This document shows, one piece after another, positions 10,901 through 23,882 of a DNA stretch of 64,000 nt (the stretch's first letter is position 1; each line of letters opens with the position of its first letter). Location of the stretch: positions 6,368,278 through 6,432,277 of the forward strand of contig NC_081336.1 in assembly GCF_022539665.2 (NCBI RefSeq), in the 5' to 3' direction. Both the position numbers and the translations under genes were made by a program. A model generated the notes under the pieces. The model saw only the letters and a program-made list of their open reading frames with translations, was not told where the DNA came from and did not search any database. The stretch comes from Daphnia carinata (Eukaryota; Arthropoda; Branchiopoda; Diplostraca; Daphniidae).

Positions 10901-11925
10901 TCAGGGAACACAGCTGCTGATCGTATGTCAGCCATGAACGCAGCCCGAAGTGTTGAAAAAGCCCAGCCCATTTTTGATTCCCGAACTCCCAATGAAGACG
11001 TTCAATTTGACTTTGTTGAGCAAGAAAAAGTTGCATGGGGCCAGCCATTTAATGTGCAACTTCTCGTTCAGGTATTATATAAATGGATCTCTTCAATTCA
11101 GTATTTTAAAATTCGGTGTCAATACTATTTCACAGAACCGTTCTCAAGAAACCAGAACCATCACGACATACCTATGTGCCAATTCTGTCTATTACACAGG
11201 AATCACTGCTCGCCGTCTGGGCCGCAACGATCGCCAGTTTGTCCTTCAACCGGGAAGCCGTCAGTGTCTTATTCTTTCATTTCAACGCTGTGAAGGCCCC
11301 TATTTTAAGCTATTTTTGTAAATTCAAATAGGAGAAACTCTTCAACTTCGCATAAATTGGGAAGAATACCGTGAACGAGTAGTCGACTACGGATACATTA
11401 AGGTGTTCGCCATGGCGTCAGTGGAAGAGACTAAGCAATCGTGGAGCGCAGAGGACGACTTCCAGCTGGAGAAACCAAAATTGGATATTCAGGTAGTTAT
11501 ATTAGGGAAAATAATTCTTCTATCGTGAAGCAAATAATGCCAATACAAAAAAAAAAACTTCCGATTACAGGTGCGAGAAAATCCCCAGATAGGCCAGGAA
11601 TGTTTTGCTACTTTCTCATTCATGAATCCAGTTCCAGTTACGCTGACTGAGTGTGAGTTTACATTTGAAGGATCGGGTTTGGTTCGGGCCCAAACAGTAA
11701 AATACCGGTGAGTTAACACAAATAACGACATGCATCATAATGGAAACATCTGAATGATATTCGCACTTTTGAAAATTCGTAAGTGACGTTAAACCGGGAG
11801 AGATGATCAGCTTCGTTCAAAAGTTCCTTCCCCGGTTTAGTGGTGAGCGCAAACTGGTTGGAACGTTCAACTCTCGAGAACTGGGTGATATTATCGGCTC
11901 TCGTCCAATTCATGTTCGTGAGTAA
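7941..11925 (+). CDS. Tg: Transglutaminase 1 (protein-glutamine gamma-glutamyltransferase), 928 aa
   Basis: The enzyme forms isopeptide bonds between Gln and Lys side chains. Coding exons: 7941-7974, 8029-8070, 8143-8370, 8446-8549, 8611-8809, 8875-9008, 9075-9210, 9285-9511, 9574-9751, 9816-9981, 10045-10148, 10218-10327, 10390-10481, 10538-10686, 10752-11071, 11136-11259, 11332-11492, 11571-11707 and 11784-11925. They total 2787 nt and all phases match. The N-terminal beta-sandwich includes RRGQPFF and VLRAVFTFG. The catalytic core has GQCWVF (Cys418), WNFHAW (His481) and WQAVDPTP (Asp504). Two C-terminal beta-barrels follow ([31 protein letters not shown]). There is no signal peptide. It is longer than typical 690-aa family members because of an N-terminal extension and an Arg/Glu-rich linker around residues 635-740. 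The first intron after MNQQGSPS is 72 nt and open in frame, so its retention would insert 24 residues. Confidence 0.93.
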
Positions 11926-12574
11926 CCGATGTCTCGATACAATCAAATTACGAAATCCCTGCGATATAACACTTTTCGCATCGAACTTGGACTGCCCTTA
12001 AACCATCTTAGCAAATTAGTAAAAATGACTTCATTAGCGTTTCATGATACGCATACTGATAGTTTGAAAATGTGTGTGATTATCTTGAATGCGATTTAAA
12101 ACCTCTATTTTCCTCCTTTATCTTCGTTGTATGGTTCAGGTTTTTGAAATTATTGTTATTCTTACTTTTTCGGTGACGGTGTTTTCAGCAGGAATAAATT
12201 TCGACAATCACACTTCCGGTATTTCATTTGGATTTATATTAGTTTTGTCTTGCAGTAAAGGTTTTCTATAGAAAATTCATATCAAACATAATAGCTGCTT
12301 GTGCTAATCCACGGAAAATGGATTGTCTTTGCAACAGAGATAATTTGGACACAGAGGTCTAAGAATGAAGCGAACCAGACGGTGACATGAGGGGCGATGA
12401 AACTACAGATAGAATAAGACATTTCAATGAAATACTGGAAGCTTATCCCTTTTTCCATGTCGTGGTATATTGGGGTATATTGGCATTGGCTATTCCAGTG
12501 CACGTCATAGGCTTACCAGAATAAGTCAAAATCATTTTTCAAGCTTTTACGTCATGACAATATTTACGTAACGC

Positions 12575-13018
12575 CATAGTATAATGAAGCCAATGACATG
12601 GCCGCTGCTTACGTCACTAGGCTTCCCATAAGAATATCTTTACCAAAATAAATATATAGTAAATTCTTTGTGAGAGTTTTAATTCTTGTAATATCTGATG
12701 GTATAGGTCAACTCATCTGTCATTATTGGACATTACATTTAAGTTGTATGGGCAAATACCTATTCTGTAGGCTGTGGAGTAGCTTACAATCAACCGACTG
12801 CTGTAAAGAATTTTCTTAATTTAAACAAATTTAACGTTTATACTGATACTATCTTTTATGTGAATAGATTTTTGAACCAGGGTATCCCTACAATATGTTC
12901 CATGTTTGCAATTATGGGCCGACGGGAAAATTATATTAAGTCCTCAGTTTATGCGAAAGGAGCTGCTGGACTTGCCTGTCCAACCCCGACTTCAAGCAAC
13001 GACGGGTTGTGTGCTTGA
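12575..13018 (+). pseudogene. Truncated CAP-domain relic 1
   Basis: Remains of the last three exons of a CAP gene. A tail of exon 5 lies at about 12575-12630. An exon 6 remnant at about 12706-12805 carries VVWANTYSVGCGVAYNQ. An exon 7 remnant lies at about 12865-13018 and contains VCNYGPTGK. In-frame stops and missing 5' exons rule out function. The same truncated relic sits downstream of transglutaminase 2, so it predates the segmental duplication. Confidence 0.75.
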
Positions 13019-13708
13019 AAATGCACCATTTCTTAAAATTTGTTTAGATTTTTTGAAACGATGTACTACCATAACCATTTCTAATTAGTCTACAGGGTTT
13101 TTCACGGTTTTAAACATGGCAAAGGAATTTGTTAGAAGATGAAGTTAATACAATGTGTTCTGTAACTGGATGGAAAATACACACATTGTGATATTAACTA
13201 ATCAGGATTCAATTTTCATGCAACTAATCTGGTAATTATAGTTAGTAGAATTGTAAACGTTTATTTATACCTAAACCACGCAATAACTAGTTTGAACTAG
13301 TTTTGAATAGGACATCCTTGTCAGGTGTGTATATCCTACTGTTTTCGAAAAAAAAAATCTGTTTCCCGAATATAAAAAAAAAGCGTTTATCACAGAACTG
13401 ACACGCATATGGAAACATATGGTGCCTGCGTTGCGGCCTATCCAACATGGATGCCGCAATGAAAGCGTGCGCTAGCTTTCGTTCGAGCCGCCCCTGACAG
13501 ATTGATAACCGCTCATGTTCGTGTGTTATATTCTACATCTATACTCCCAATCTGGGGCATTCTACCGTTCATTGAAATATGTTTTTGTTTTCAAGCCAGA
13601 CTTTAGCAGTCGTCAACCCATGGTCACAGTTGGAAAAGGTGGCTGTGCTGTCCAGGTGGATCCGTTTCGAACACTTGCGCTCGTGCAACGTGGCGAGCCG
13701 CATACGAT

Positions 13709-13720
13709 CCAAATAAAAGA
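13709..13720 (+). promoter_or_regulatory. Possible TATA-like element of the CAP gene
   Basis: CAAATAAAAGACG lies about 80 bp upstream of the ATG and is conserved at the same place in the broken second copy (about 25499). No start-site data are available. Confidence 0.35.
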
Positions 13721-13792
13721 CGTGCACAAATATCGACGATTGAAACAGTTTGGAGATCCAGAGCCTCGTCGCAGTCACCTGCTCCTGTAAGA

Positions 13793-15617
13793 ATGAAACT
13801 ATTTGCCGTATCTTTGTTGATGGCCGTTTGCCTTTTCTCTTGCGGGGTAAGTTCCTCAATCTTTTAATTTTATTTTATATGTATTTAGCTATTTTTATTG
13901 TTCACTTTCATATTTGATTCGTAACAAATAATTCTTGTGTGAACAGGAGTCTCAGACGACGTTGAACACGACTACAAAGCAACCAACAACAACTACAAAG
14001 CTCCCCCAACAACCACCAAGCTCCCAACCACAACCACCAAGCTCCCGACCACAACCACCAAGCTCCCGCCAACAACCACCAAGCTCCCAACCACAACCAC
14101 CAAGCTCCCGACCACAACCACCAAGCTCCCGCCAACAACCACCAAGCTCCCAACCACAACCACCAAGCTCCCGACCACAACCACCAAGCTCCCGCCAACA
14201 ACCACCAAGCTCCCGACCACAACTACCAGGCTCCCGACCACAACTACCAGGCTCCCGACCACAACCACCAAGCTCCCGACAACAACCACCAAGCTCCCGA
14301 TCACAACCACCAAGCTCCCGACAACAACCACCAAGCTCCCGACCACAACCACCAAGCTCCCGACCACAACCACCAAGCTGCCGCCAACAACCACCAACCT
14401 CCCGACCACAACTACTAAGCTCCCGACCACAACCACCAAGCTCCCGACTACAACCACCCAGCTCCCGACCACAACCCCAAAGCCAGCTGTGACGACAACA
14501 AAACCTTCAACTCCAACTTCTTCCTACTGCACCATTTCTACGTGCAGTGTGCCAAGCGACAATACCCTCTGCAAATATTCGGTAGGCCTATATGATCTCG
14601 AAAGAACAAACAATTCATAGAGGTGAGGAAATCGTATTTTCATTTCGTATAGAATACCACCTGGGGTACAGCTTGCCAACCAGCATATCCAACAGCGTCA
14701 AGCGTCAACGTTAATGAAATCACAACCATTTTGCAAGTGCACAATGATTACAGGCGTAAAGTTGCCCAGGGTCTCGAAACTCGTGGCAATCCAGGTCCCC
14801 AACCATCAGCGTCTAATATGAGGCAATTGGTAAGTAAAAGTTCCGTGTATTTTTCACCACAAAAGCACAGCGTTTTTAAAAAAAATTTATATCTTAAATG
14901 AACGTATTTTGTTAAGATCTGGGATGAGGAGTTGGCCGTGATGGCGCAAACGCACGCCCAGCAATGCGTATTCAAACACGACACTTGCCGTGACGTCTGT
15001 AAGTAAAAACAAGAACAATCCTTGTGTTTGATACGAAACAAATTGAATCTCTTTAGTTTCTGTAACTGACACGGCTGTTATTTACTAATAGCTCGATTCC
15101 GAGTTGGTCAGAATATTTACGTCGGTGGTTCTTCCGCCGATAACCTGGGCACATCTAGCTGGGAAAAAGCTGTAACTGCATGGTATGATGAAGTCGACGA
15201 CATGACGAGTGCTTATGTCACTAACTTCCCGTAAGTAATACGGTTTGCCAAATTACATCGTGTTGAATTACTAACTCATGTGCATCCGATGGTAGGGCAA
15301 GTCCACCTAAAGTGATTGGTCATTATACCCAACTTGTATGGGCCAATTCCTACACCGTAGGCTGTGGAGTGGCTTATTACCAATCAACAGCTGTAAGAAA
15401 TTCAATGTTTCTTTATACAAGATACTCTCCGTCAATATATTTGTCTTTACACATTTGTTTTGAACAGACTTTTGATGTTACTTCTCCGTACAATCGATTG
15501 TACGTGTGCAATTACGGTCCAACTGGAAATTTTGTCAATTCCCCAGTCTACCAGCAAGGAACGGCTGGATCTGCCTGTCCAGCTCCAACTTCAAATAACA
15601 ATGGGCTGTGCGCTTAA
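13793..15617 (+). CDS. CAP (SCP/CRISP-type) secreted protein with TTTKLP-repeat stalk; frame broken in exon 2
   Basis: Exons: 13793-13846 (signal peptide [18 protein letters not shown]), 13947-14581 (stalk), 14653-14829, 14917-14998, 15092-15230, 15296-15392 and 15468-15617. The stalk is an 18-nt repeat encoding TTTKLP, Thr/Pro-rich like a mucin and with a Lys in each unit. The CAP domain has the two family signatures [18 protein letters not shown] and [11 protein letters not shown], the helix with HNDYRR, and conserved cysteines. Exons 3-7 keep frame perfectly. Exon 2 is 635 nt, one short of a multiple of three. The anomaly is in the C-run at 14001-14008, where the reading passes from KLP to a QPPSS frame that stops at 14492 before the CAP domain. 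Either the gene is broken there or the repeat is mis-called. ATTAAA at 15713 is a likely poly(A) signal. Confidence 0.75.
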
Positions 15618-15989
15618 AAACGCATTTCTAACAAATCCTACATGCCTTTATTCCTTTCTGAAATGATAGTAGTTTATTTCCTCTAGCACTTAGGTTTTTT
15701 TTATTTGCTTTTATTAAATGTTGAAAAACATAACAGTAGAATTAATACACTTATGTATGACAGTTCGTTGTTTCATTTCTTTCTTAGCAGAAAAATATAT
15801 TTTTTAAATGTCATTTGTTTCAGGTATAGTCCAGATTTTAATTTATGATATGAAGATGCGTTTAACATATAAAGATATAAATAACCTGGTGGTTGTTACG
15901 TCTTTTTTTTTGCAAGAATTTTATTTACTTAAATTAGCTAACAGATTCGCTACAGGCCCGAAAGCCATCAAGACTTCTAGGTGAAGGGG

Positions 15990-16540
15990 GCCACAAACGG
16001 CGACCATCGTAGATTAGACAGCCCCGCACAGTTTGAAAGAAACTATAGAAGGCGGCTGAAATGGAAAGACAAGGGCGAAAACTCAGCGAGAAAAGGTAAT
16101 GATTTTCATCACCGAGATAATCTAGTTGCAAATCAAATTCTATTGACTTACGCTAATGGTAAATTAGGTGCACTGCTGCCAATTTGGCAGCAAGTGGTTT
16201 TGGATTCAGCGAAGACCTTTCGCACCGAATGACATTTGATTCCGGTTTGTCAGTTTTCCTAACTGTCTTGATTGCTACTTAGTACCATTCTTCCTTTTCC
16301 ATGTCATGTTAAAAAAAATAAACCAACACCGAAAAAATTTACAAAAATTTTTCACCTACCAGACATTCATGGTTGTGCTGCTTGAAAGGTAACCACTCCC
16401 TTATATTGCAATAAACCCTACTTTTATGGCATGTTTGCCATATCGTATTTTTCTTCAGAAAATGGCAGTCTTTCGTCCCAAATCTTCACCACAGCCTTTT
16501 TTGTCAACAACTGCCACTGAAAAATTATTTGAATAATGTT
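15990..16540. other. Spacer between duplication units 1 and 2
   Basis: Homology to the 27.2-27.57 kb tail ends near 15985. No gene is supported beyond it. Confidence 0.4.
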
Positions 16541-17137
16541 AACAGCAGCCAAAGCGGAGCGACAAGATGAATATGTCACGGACCCCAAGAAACCAACGTA
16601 AAGGAAACTCTACGTATCTCCAACGATAAACTTAGTTTTGTTGTATACCAGTAAAAAAATGAAAGTACACATTTAAAAAGCTCGCTCACACTGACGTTGA
16701 AAAATTTACCAAATTGTTTGACGATAGCCATCAATAATAAAAATCAATAATAGAAATAAAAGCCTTGTAAGTAATATGTATCAAAACTTTCCACATACCA
16801 GTGCATTTTTTCAAATGTTTGGAGTTGATACATGGACACATATCACAAACGAAGCCATTCTGCCAACCTGTGAAAGCAAAGTAAATGATTGCGTCAATAG
16901 CCAACAAGTTTAATGCTAATCTTCGGTTTGCTAATCTTCGGTTTTGGGAAATTCCTTGCAATAAATCTTGAAAAAAAATTTAAGGAGAGGATGACTCAAG
17001 GTTGGCGGTCACGAAACGTGAGGAACTGGAATCTTTTTCCTCGCGCATGGTTTGCTATTTCTTCTCTCCCTTTTGGCCGCATCATCAGATTTGTTCTTCG
17101 AAGATGAGATGGGGGGGGGGGATATATATATGGCCGA

Positions 17138-17143
17138 TATAAA
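17138..17143 (+). promoter_or_regulatory. TATA box of GYGGH copy C
   Basis: TATAAA in GATATAAAAAGG, 86 bp upstream of the ATG, with a (TA)n and G-run just before it. Confidence 0.55.
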
Positions 17144-17223
17144 AAGGTCGTTGCAAATCTATTGCTCTTCAGTTGCAAACCGTGAAGTTGCAAATACCAA
17201 CCTCCAAAGAAATCCTCATCATA

Positions 17224-18299
17224 ATGTTTTTCTTCTCCAACATTATGGTTGGTTTGATTCTCTTGTTTAAGCGATCTTGGTTTTTAATTTAAATCTGTTC
17301 CTTTTTACAGTGGATCTCGTTGCTGGTAGCAGCTTTGGTTTTCTCATCATCCGACGCGCATAAAAAAGGTTTTCAAACTCTATTAAAGTTCTAGTGGTTT
17401 CAGTAATCTTTCAAAGATTAAATTTAATAACCTATTTACTGATATTGATTTGTAGCAAGAGGGGGAGGGGGTGCGGAGGCGGTTACGGTGGCTATGGTAA
17501 GTATTGTTCCTTGCACGTCCGAGACTTTAACTTTTATTTTTACGACGTTGAGCATACGGTTCATTGGTAATGTTGTACATTATTATAACCTTTAGGCGGC
17601 CAACAAAATATGGGCTACGACAGTGGTCACGCTATACCTTATAGTTCCGGATACAGTGGCTATTCATCGCCCGCTAGTGGAGGATATGGGGGTCACATGT
17701 CTTCGACGAATGGAGGACACCATAGCAGTCATACTACACCCTTGGGCGGAGGGTATGGGGCTCACGTCGTGCCAATAAGTGGAGGGTATGGTGGTCATCC
17801 ATCAGTCATCAGTGGCGGGCATGCCAGCAGTCACGCCGCCCCTGTTAGCGGTGGGTACGGTGGACATGGTGCACCAATCGCTGGAGGATACCGAGGTCAT
17901 CCTTCTCCTGCGAGCGGAGGATGTGGCAGTAGCCAAGTTGTCCGTCGGCCGAAGAGTGGAGGCTACAGCAACAATCACGGTGCGTCTGTGAACGAAGGAT
18001 ATGGTGGTCATGCGTCAATGAACGGAGGATTCGGAAGTCATTCTGCGCCAGCACAAAAAGGACATGTTGGTCACGGAGCATAAGTGAACACAGGATACGG
18101 CGGTCATGCATTGCCAAGCAGTGGAGGATATGGAAATCACCTGGCTCTGATGAACGGAGGATATGGAGGTCACGCAGCATCGGCAGGTAAAGGTTACGAT
18201 GGCCACGGATCGCAAATGGGTGGGGGATATGGAGGTCATTCTACACCGATGAAGGGAGCTTATGGAAGTCACGCTGCTGGAAAAGGCTACGGTCCTTAA
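17224..18299 (+). pseudogene. GYGGH-repeat protein, copy C, disabled
   Basis: Exons 17224-17247, 17311-17368, 17456-17496 and 17596-18299 align with the intact copies. Two lesions are visible. Exon 3 is 41 nt instead of 42, with a base lost in its G-rich stretch, which shifts the frame into exon 4. Exon 4 also has TAA at 18081-18083 where the paralogs have CAA (Gln). Repeats after the stop stay in frame to TAA at 18297-18299. The promoter and signal-peptide exons look normal. No alternative acceptor near exon 3 restores the phase. It is closest to copy D at 40029-41044. Confidence 0.75.
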
Positions 18300-19079
18300 A
18301 AAAGGTAACTTGACAAATGATAGTGGCATGATTTCGTTTCAGCGTACTTGGAATTTTTTTAATTTTCGTAACAGTTGCTGTTTGAAATATCTTTTAACAA
18401 CTTCATGTTCAGAAAAAAATTGCCTTTTTGTATATTTCAGGCGCTAGCACGAAGCTTCAATAACTGAGATATATAGGCCATCCACTTCAACTGAATTACC
18501 CAGTTGACAAAAGAAATTTTCAGTCAGGAAATTGCCGTCCGTTGATCTAAATGAAACGAACTTTCGGAAAATACACATTTTTTAAATTAAACCGCAATAT
18601 TCATTTGAGTCTAAACCATGCTATTATGAAAACAGCAATCTGTAACTGTGAACAATCAAGCATCAATCATCAATCAACGGACTACACGTCGTCAAAAGAA
18701 CTGAGAAAACAATAGAAATGTTGCACGTAAAGGTTGACTTAATCTTCTACGTGTTTTCCACTCTAATTTGAGCTATCAAAATTAATAACTTCGATTATTA
18801 TTTAACGACATGGTTAAATTAAACAATCGGATCCCTTCTAATGCAACACGAAGTCTTGGGAAGAAAAAAGGGAAAACGCATCATGGAAAGGCACTGAGTT
18901 ATTAAAATTATTTTGAACTTACCAAAGTTTGAAACCATGGGTTGATCAAAATTTTTAATGTGGGTTTTGGCATCGGATTCAACTTCGGGATTTTTCAAAG
19001 GCGTAAACCAATAATTAACAGGAAAAACTTATCTGGATGAAATCTTTAAGTTTTCATTAAGCAAGATAGCCTCCATACA

Positions 19080-19490
19080 GTAGCTCGATTCCAAAGAAAC
19101 CGTACATTGAGATGGTAACTTTGCTGGTTTCTGGACAAGGACCGGTTAGAAACGCACTCTGAGCTATCGCAACTCCGACTTGCGTTTTCGTTCAGTATTT
19201 ATGCTACTTTTAACGTCGCAGCGACTCCGCGATAGGATGAAATTACTTCGACACTGAACGCCTCTCAGTTTGCAACAATTAAGCGTGACCAGACTATGCA
19301 CCTTATCAGCATGAGGAGAGACAGCGGGAGAGACCTGTGAAATCGGATAAGTATGTACTAAGTATGACTGTACACCGGAACTAGAAAGACTCGTACCCTC
19401 ACGTAACTTGATCTGCATTTGTTAAGGATTTCCATTCTCTAAATTATTTCAAAGTCTTAAGACAACCAAGACATCAAATAACTATAAATA
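19080..19490 (+). promoter_or_regulatory. Transglutaminase 2 promoter block and TATA box
   Basis: Nearly identical to the block upstream of transglutaminase 1, including both GATA-type motifs. TATAAA lies at 19483-19488. Confidence 0.55.
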
Positions 19491-19901
19491 GAGACCATGG
19501 ACGGAAGATAGCATTGTCTTGTTTCTGCAGTAGCAGCAAAAACACGTCTTTGGCCTAGAAAACTTTGAGGTTGGTTATTTAATTTTTTTCTTTAATTGTA
19601 ATCGTAACAAAGATGATCTTTTCTCCAAAAACAATAAATTGTGTAGTTCGCTAAATCATAATTCAGTCTGACAATTTCGTAGAAATTAGAGTATTCCTTA
19701 ATTTGCACCAATTATTAACGGTTCTATTAAGTAACAATATCCAGTCAGTTAATTTTGTTTTAATCGGTCTAAGGGCAACAGGCTTTCCGTCGGCATTGCT
19801 AGATATACTGAGACAAACTGTGATCGCACATCAATAATTACTTATATACATCGTTTTGTTTGTTTGTTGTTGTTTTTGTTTTTTTTAACGTTGAAAGCAC
19901 A

Positions 19902-22900
19902 ATGAGTTCTCCACTGAATCAATCTGGCTCTCCAGGTAAAAAAATAACTTTAAAATAGTGTATCCCCTCTAACGACGAATAACTTTTCAGGCATGTTACG
20001 TCGTTCGATGATGAATCACCAAGGATCACCAAGTAACTGGATCACAAATTACCATAGAAATCCTTGTGAAAGCCATTTATCTTTTACACTAAATATTTTT
20101 ACAGCCATGTTGCGTCATTCCATGAGCGGCAATTCAGGGCTGAACAATTTGGCCAATTCGTCAGGCTTTCCTCGTCGCACTAACGAACAAGACGGTATGG
20201 GTAACAACGCAGTAGTCCGCTCAGGTAGCAACAATGCGGCTTATCGTGCATCATTGGTGTCGCACTACGCCGAAGACTTGGATAGACGTCGCCGGGCTGA
20301 ACGAGCTCTCGAGGAAAAACTAACCGACGGGAGTATTTTCTAATTAATTTTCATTTCTAATGTAGTCAATATTTTTAACTCGTTTTTCATCTGATTCTAA
20401 CACAGTGCCTTCAGATAATTTGAAGATCGATTCTGTTGAATTGTTCGCTCGAGACAATGCCCGGGAACATCGTACCGATCGCTACGAAGTCGTTCTTGAT
20501 TGTGGCCGCGTAATTCATTCTATCCAGTTATCCTACGTTTGCACCAAACTAATTCTGCACAAAATAACAGGATATTGGATCGTCGTCAACCATGGCTAGG
20601 TCCAGGTCAATGACGAATATGGCATCGGTGAATTCGATGGATTATCATTCATCTTCTTCGGCGTCTACAGCAGTTCTTCGTCGTGGTCAGCCGTTTTTCA
20701 TGGCTGTGCGGGTGAAGGATCGCAATTTCGATCCGCGTCGTGACGTTTTGCGCGCTGTATTTACTTTCGGTAAAAAAATGAAAATGATGCTCTAAACGGA
20801 ACGGGTAGCTTCAACATTTTATTTTGTTTGGTTAGGCCCGAATCCGCAAGTCACGAAAGGAAGCAAAGTAGTTTTGCCTTTCCGCATGAATCAACGTGAA
20901 TTCACCCGAGCTCCACAGAAATGGGATATGCGGATGCATCAACAGGAGGGTTTCAACATCTCTTGTCAAGTAAAATCATTCCAAATTGAGTAAAAACAGG
21001 TTTCTTTTCTTTATTTTTCCTAATTTCAATTACAGGTTCATATTCCTGCAAACGCACTTGTCGGATTATGGCGACTTAACATTGAAACTACAACGACAAC
21101 GCCGGGTGCCCGCATTGACGAATTCCGTTGTAAAGATGACATTTACGTCTTGTTCAATCCGTTTTGTCGAGGTTCAACTTTTTCGTCGTCATATTTTAAA
21201 GTAGATAGCGCAACTAAATGTTTTAAATTTTATACATTTCAACAGAGGATTCTGTGTACTTGGACGATGAGGAACTCCGTCGAGAGTATCTCATGAATGA
21301 CACGGGCAAGGTGTTTGTTGGTACCCATCACCGACCCAAAGGTCGTCGCTGGATCTACGGACAGTTTTCTGACGTGGCCTTACCAGCAGCTCAACTTTTG
21401 CTCGGCCAATCTGGTTTGAATCCAACGGAAAGGGGCAATCCTGTCCAAGTTGTCCGTGCCATCGCTTCAATCGTAATTAACATCATTTTCAAAATTTCTC
21501 TTATTATATAATAATAAAAACCTTGACTGTATAGATCAATGGTAATGAAGGCTTTGGATTACTGGAAGGCAAATGGGAAGGTTCGTTTGAAGACGGAGTT
21601 TGTCCGTGGGTCTGGACTGGCAGCTCTAAGATCTTCGAGCACTATCTGCGAAATGGTTCCAAGCCAGTCAAATACGGGCAGTGCTGGGTTTTCGCCGCCG
21701 TGGCTACTTCTAGTATGGATATTTAACTAGGTTTAACGTTCAGTGTTTGACATATTCATTTGAACTATATGAACAGTCTTTCGCGCTTTGGGGATTCCCT
21801 CCCGTCCTGTTACCAATTTCGTCTCTGCACGCGATACAAACCACACGCTGTCGGTCGACAAGTATTTCGATGTTTTTGGAGATGAGATGAAAGGTGGTCC
21901 AGATGGCGACAATCAAGATGCCGTATGGAACTTCCACGCTTGGTAGAACAAGAGGCACAAAATTTCAACTAAAACATGTGACTGATTTCTTGGTTGACTT
22001 GACAGGACTGAAGTATGGATGTCACGGCTCGATCTCCAATCCGGTTACAATGGTTGGCAGGCAGTTGATCCGACTCCTCCTCCTCAGTATCGTCAGAACA
22101 ACACTGGAGGTTGTGTAGAGAAAATCTGATGATTGCGCTTTACCATTCAAGTTTTCAAATTTCTGGTTTTTCACTTAGCTGATCCTAAAAGCCGAGGTCC
22201 TTTGGCTGTGGAAGGTTTCCGTCGAGGTCCGTCTTCGGTTGAGTCTGTCCGTCGCGGCGAAATTGGATTTTCCTTTGACACTCCTTACGTATAATGTTCC
22301 AAATTTAACCAATACCTTTAGAAACTAATTCTTTTGCTATTTGATGTCAGCTTTTTGCGGAGATCAACGCTGAAGTAAATCATTTCCAAGAAGACGAGAC
22401 CTCTCATTGGGGATTCAAGAAGATTCCCGTCAATAATTATCAGTAAACAAATACTTAAATAATTTATTTGAGCAACTAGAACCAGTAGCTGATATTAGGG
22501 TTGGACGTATGATTTTGACCAAGCGACCGGGAGCCGATGATGACGTCAGCGATGCTGACGTAGAAGATATCACTGGACTTTACAAGACTCTCGATAACAC
22601 GTCTCGCTACCAAAAACAATCCGACGGATGTTTCAGTTCCCTCTTTAGTAAGTTTCTTTTTTTTGTTTTGTTTGACAGTTTAATAATTCTTAACTTTTAA
22701 AGACCAAGGAATGACTTCACCGTATATGGAAAGGAGAGATAGGGAAAGAGAAAGGGATATGATCCAATATCCAGGAGCATCAGTGCGTCGTCTGAGTGCA
22801 GTGGACATCGCCCGCAAACCCTGGTACGATGAATCACGCTATCCAGCTGATTCAGGGAACACAGCTGCTGATCGTATGTTAGCCATGAACGCAGCCCGAA

Positions 22901-23882
22901 GTGTTGAACGATCCCAGCCCATTTTTGATTCCCGTACTTCCAATGATGACGTTCAATTTGACTTGGTTGAGCAAGAAAAAGTTGCATGGGGCCAGCCATT
23001 TAATGTGCAACTTCTCATTCAGGTATTTTATAAATATGATTTGTCTGTTTAATTCAGTATTTTAAAATTCGGTGTCAATGCTATTTCACAGAACCGTTCC
23101 CAAGAAACGAGAACCATCACGACATACCTATGCGCCAATTCCGTCTATTACACAGGAGTCACTGCACGCCGTCTTGGCCGCAACGATCGTCAGGTTGTCC
23201 TTCAACCGGGAAGCCGTCAGTGTTTTGTTCTTTCATTTCATTTTTTAGAAAGACCAGTATGTTAAGCTATTTTTGTAAATTCAAATAGGAGAAACTCTTC
23301 AACTTCGCATAAGTTGGGAAGAATACCGTGAAAGAGTTGTCGACTATGGATACATTAAGGTGTTCGCCATGGCTTCAGTGCAAGAGACGAAGCAATCGTG
23401 GAGTGCAGAGGACGACTTCCAGCTGGAGAAACCAAAATTGGATATTCAGGTAACTACATTAGGCCAAAAAATTATTTGAATTAGGAAGCAGATAATTTCA
23501 ATGCAAAAAATAACCTCCGTTTACAGGTGCGAGGAAATCCCCAGATAGGCCAGGAATGCTTTGCTACTTTCTCATTCATGAATCCAGTTTCAGTTACGCT
23601 GACAGAATGTGAGTTTACATTTGAAGGATCGGGTTTGGTTCGTGCCCAAGCAGTAAAATACCGGTGAGTTAACACACATAACGGCATGCATCATAGTGGA
23701 AATATCTGAATGATATTCGAACTTTCGAAAAATTCATAAGTGACGTTAAACCGGGAGAGATGATCAACTTCGTCCAAAAGTTCCTTCCCCGGTTTAGTGG
23801 TGAGCGTAAACTGGTTGGAACGTTCAACTCTCGAGAATTGGGTGATATTATCGGCTGTCGTCCAATTCATGTTCGTGAGTAA
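19902..23882 (+). CDS. Tg: Transglutaminase 2
   Basis: This is a full paralog of transglutaminase 1 with the same 19 coding exons, intron positions and phases. I found no stop or frameshift when following it exon by exon against copy 1. The catalytic codons are Cys TGC at 21682-21684 (GQCW), His CAC at 21935-21937 (WNFHAW) and Asp GAT at 22067-22069 (WQAVDPTP). Differences from copy 1 are scattered substitutions, for example in the N-terminal region and the linker (RSVERSQPI). It shares with copy 1 the weak GTATGG donor after the exon carrying the active-site Cys, and the open 72-nt early intron. It has a TATA promoter and a non-coding first exon. There is no signal peptide, so export would have to be unconventional. 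Confidence 0.9.

Larger units (their letters stand above)
4840..15985. repeat. Segmental duplication unit 1 (GYGGH - transglutaminase - CAP relic - CAP)
   Basis: This segment is colinear with 16990-27565 and partly with 30790-38880. Shared parts include the block upstream of each GYGGH gene (CTGAAGGTTAGTGGTCAC and neighbours), the GYGGH exons, the 3' flank, the transglutaminase promoter and all its exons, the truncated CAP relic, the CAP gene, and a tail ending near CAGATTCGCTACAGGCCCG. Homology covers introns and intergenic DNA, so whole segments were copied and not single transcripts. Confidence 0.85.

Noticed and set aside
13908-14472. Long minus-strand frames of VVVGSLVV and WWLWSGAW repeats
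   Set aside because: They are antisense readings of the 18-nt CAP stalk repeat, which is open in every frame.
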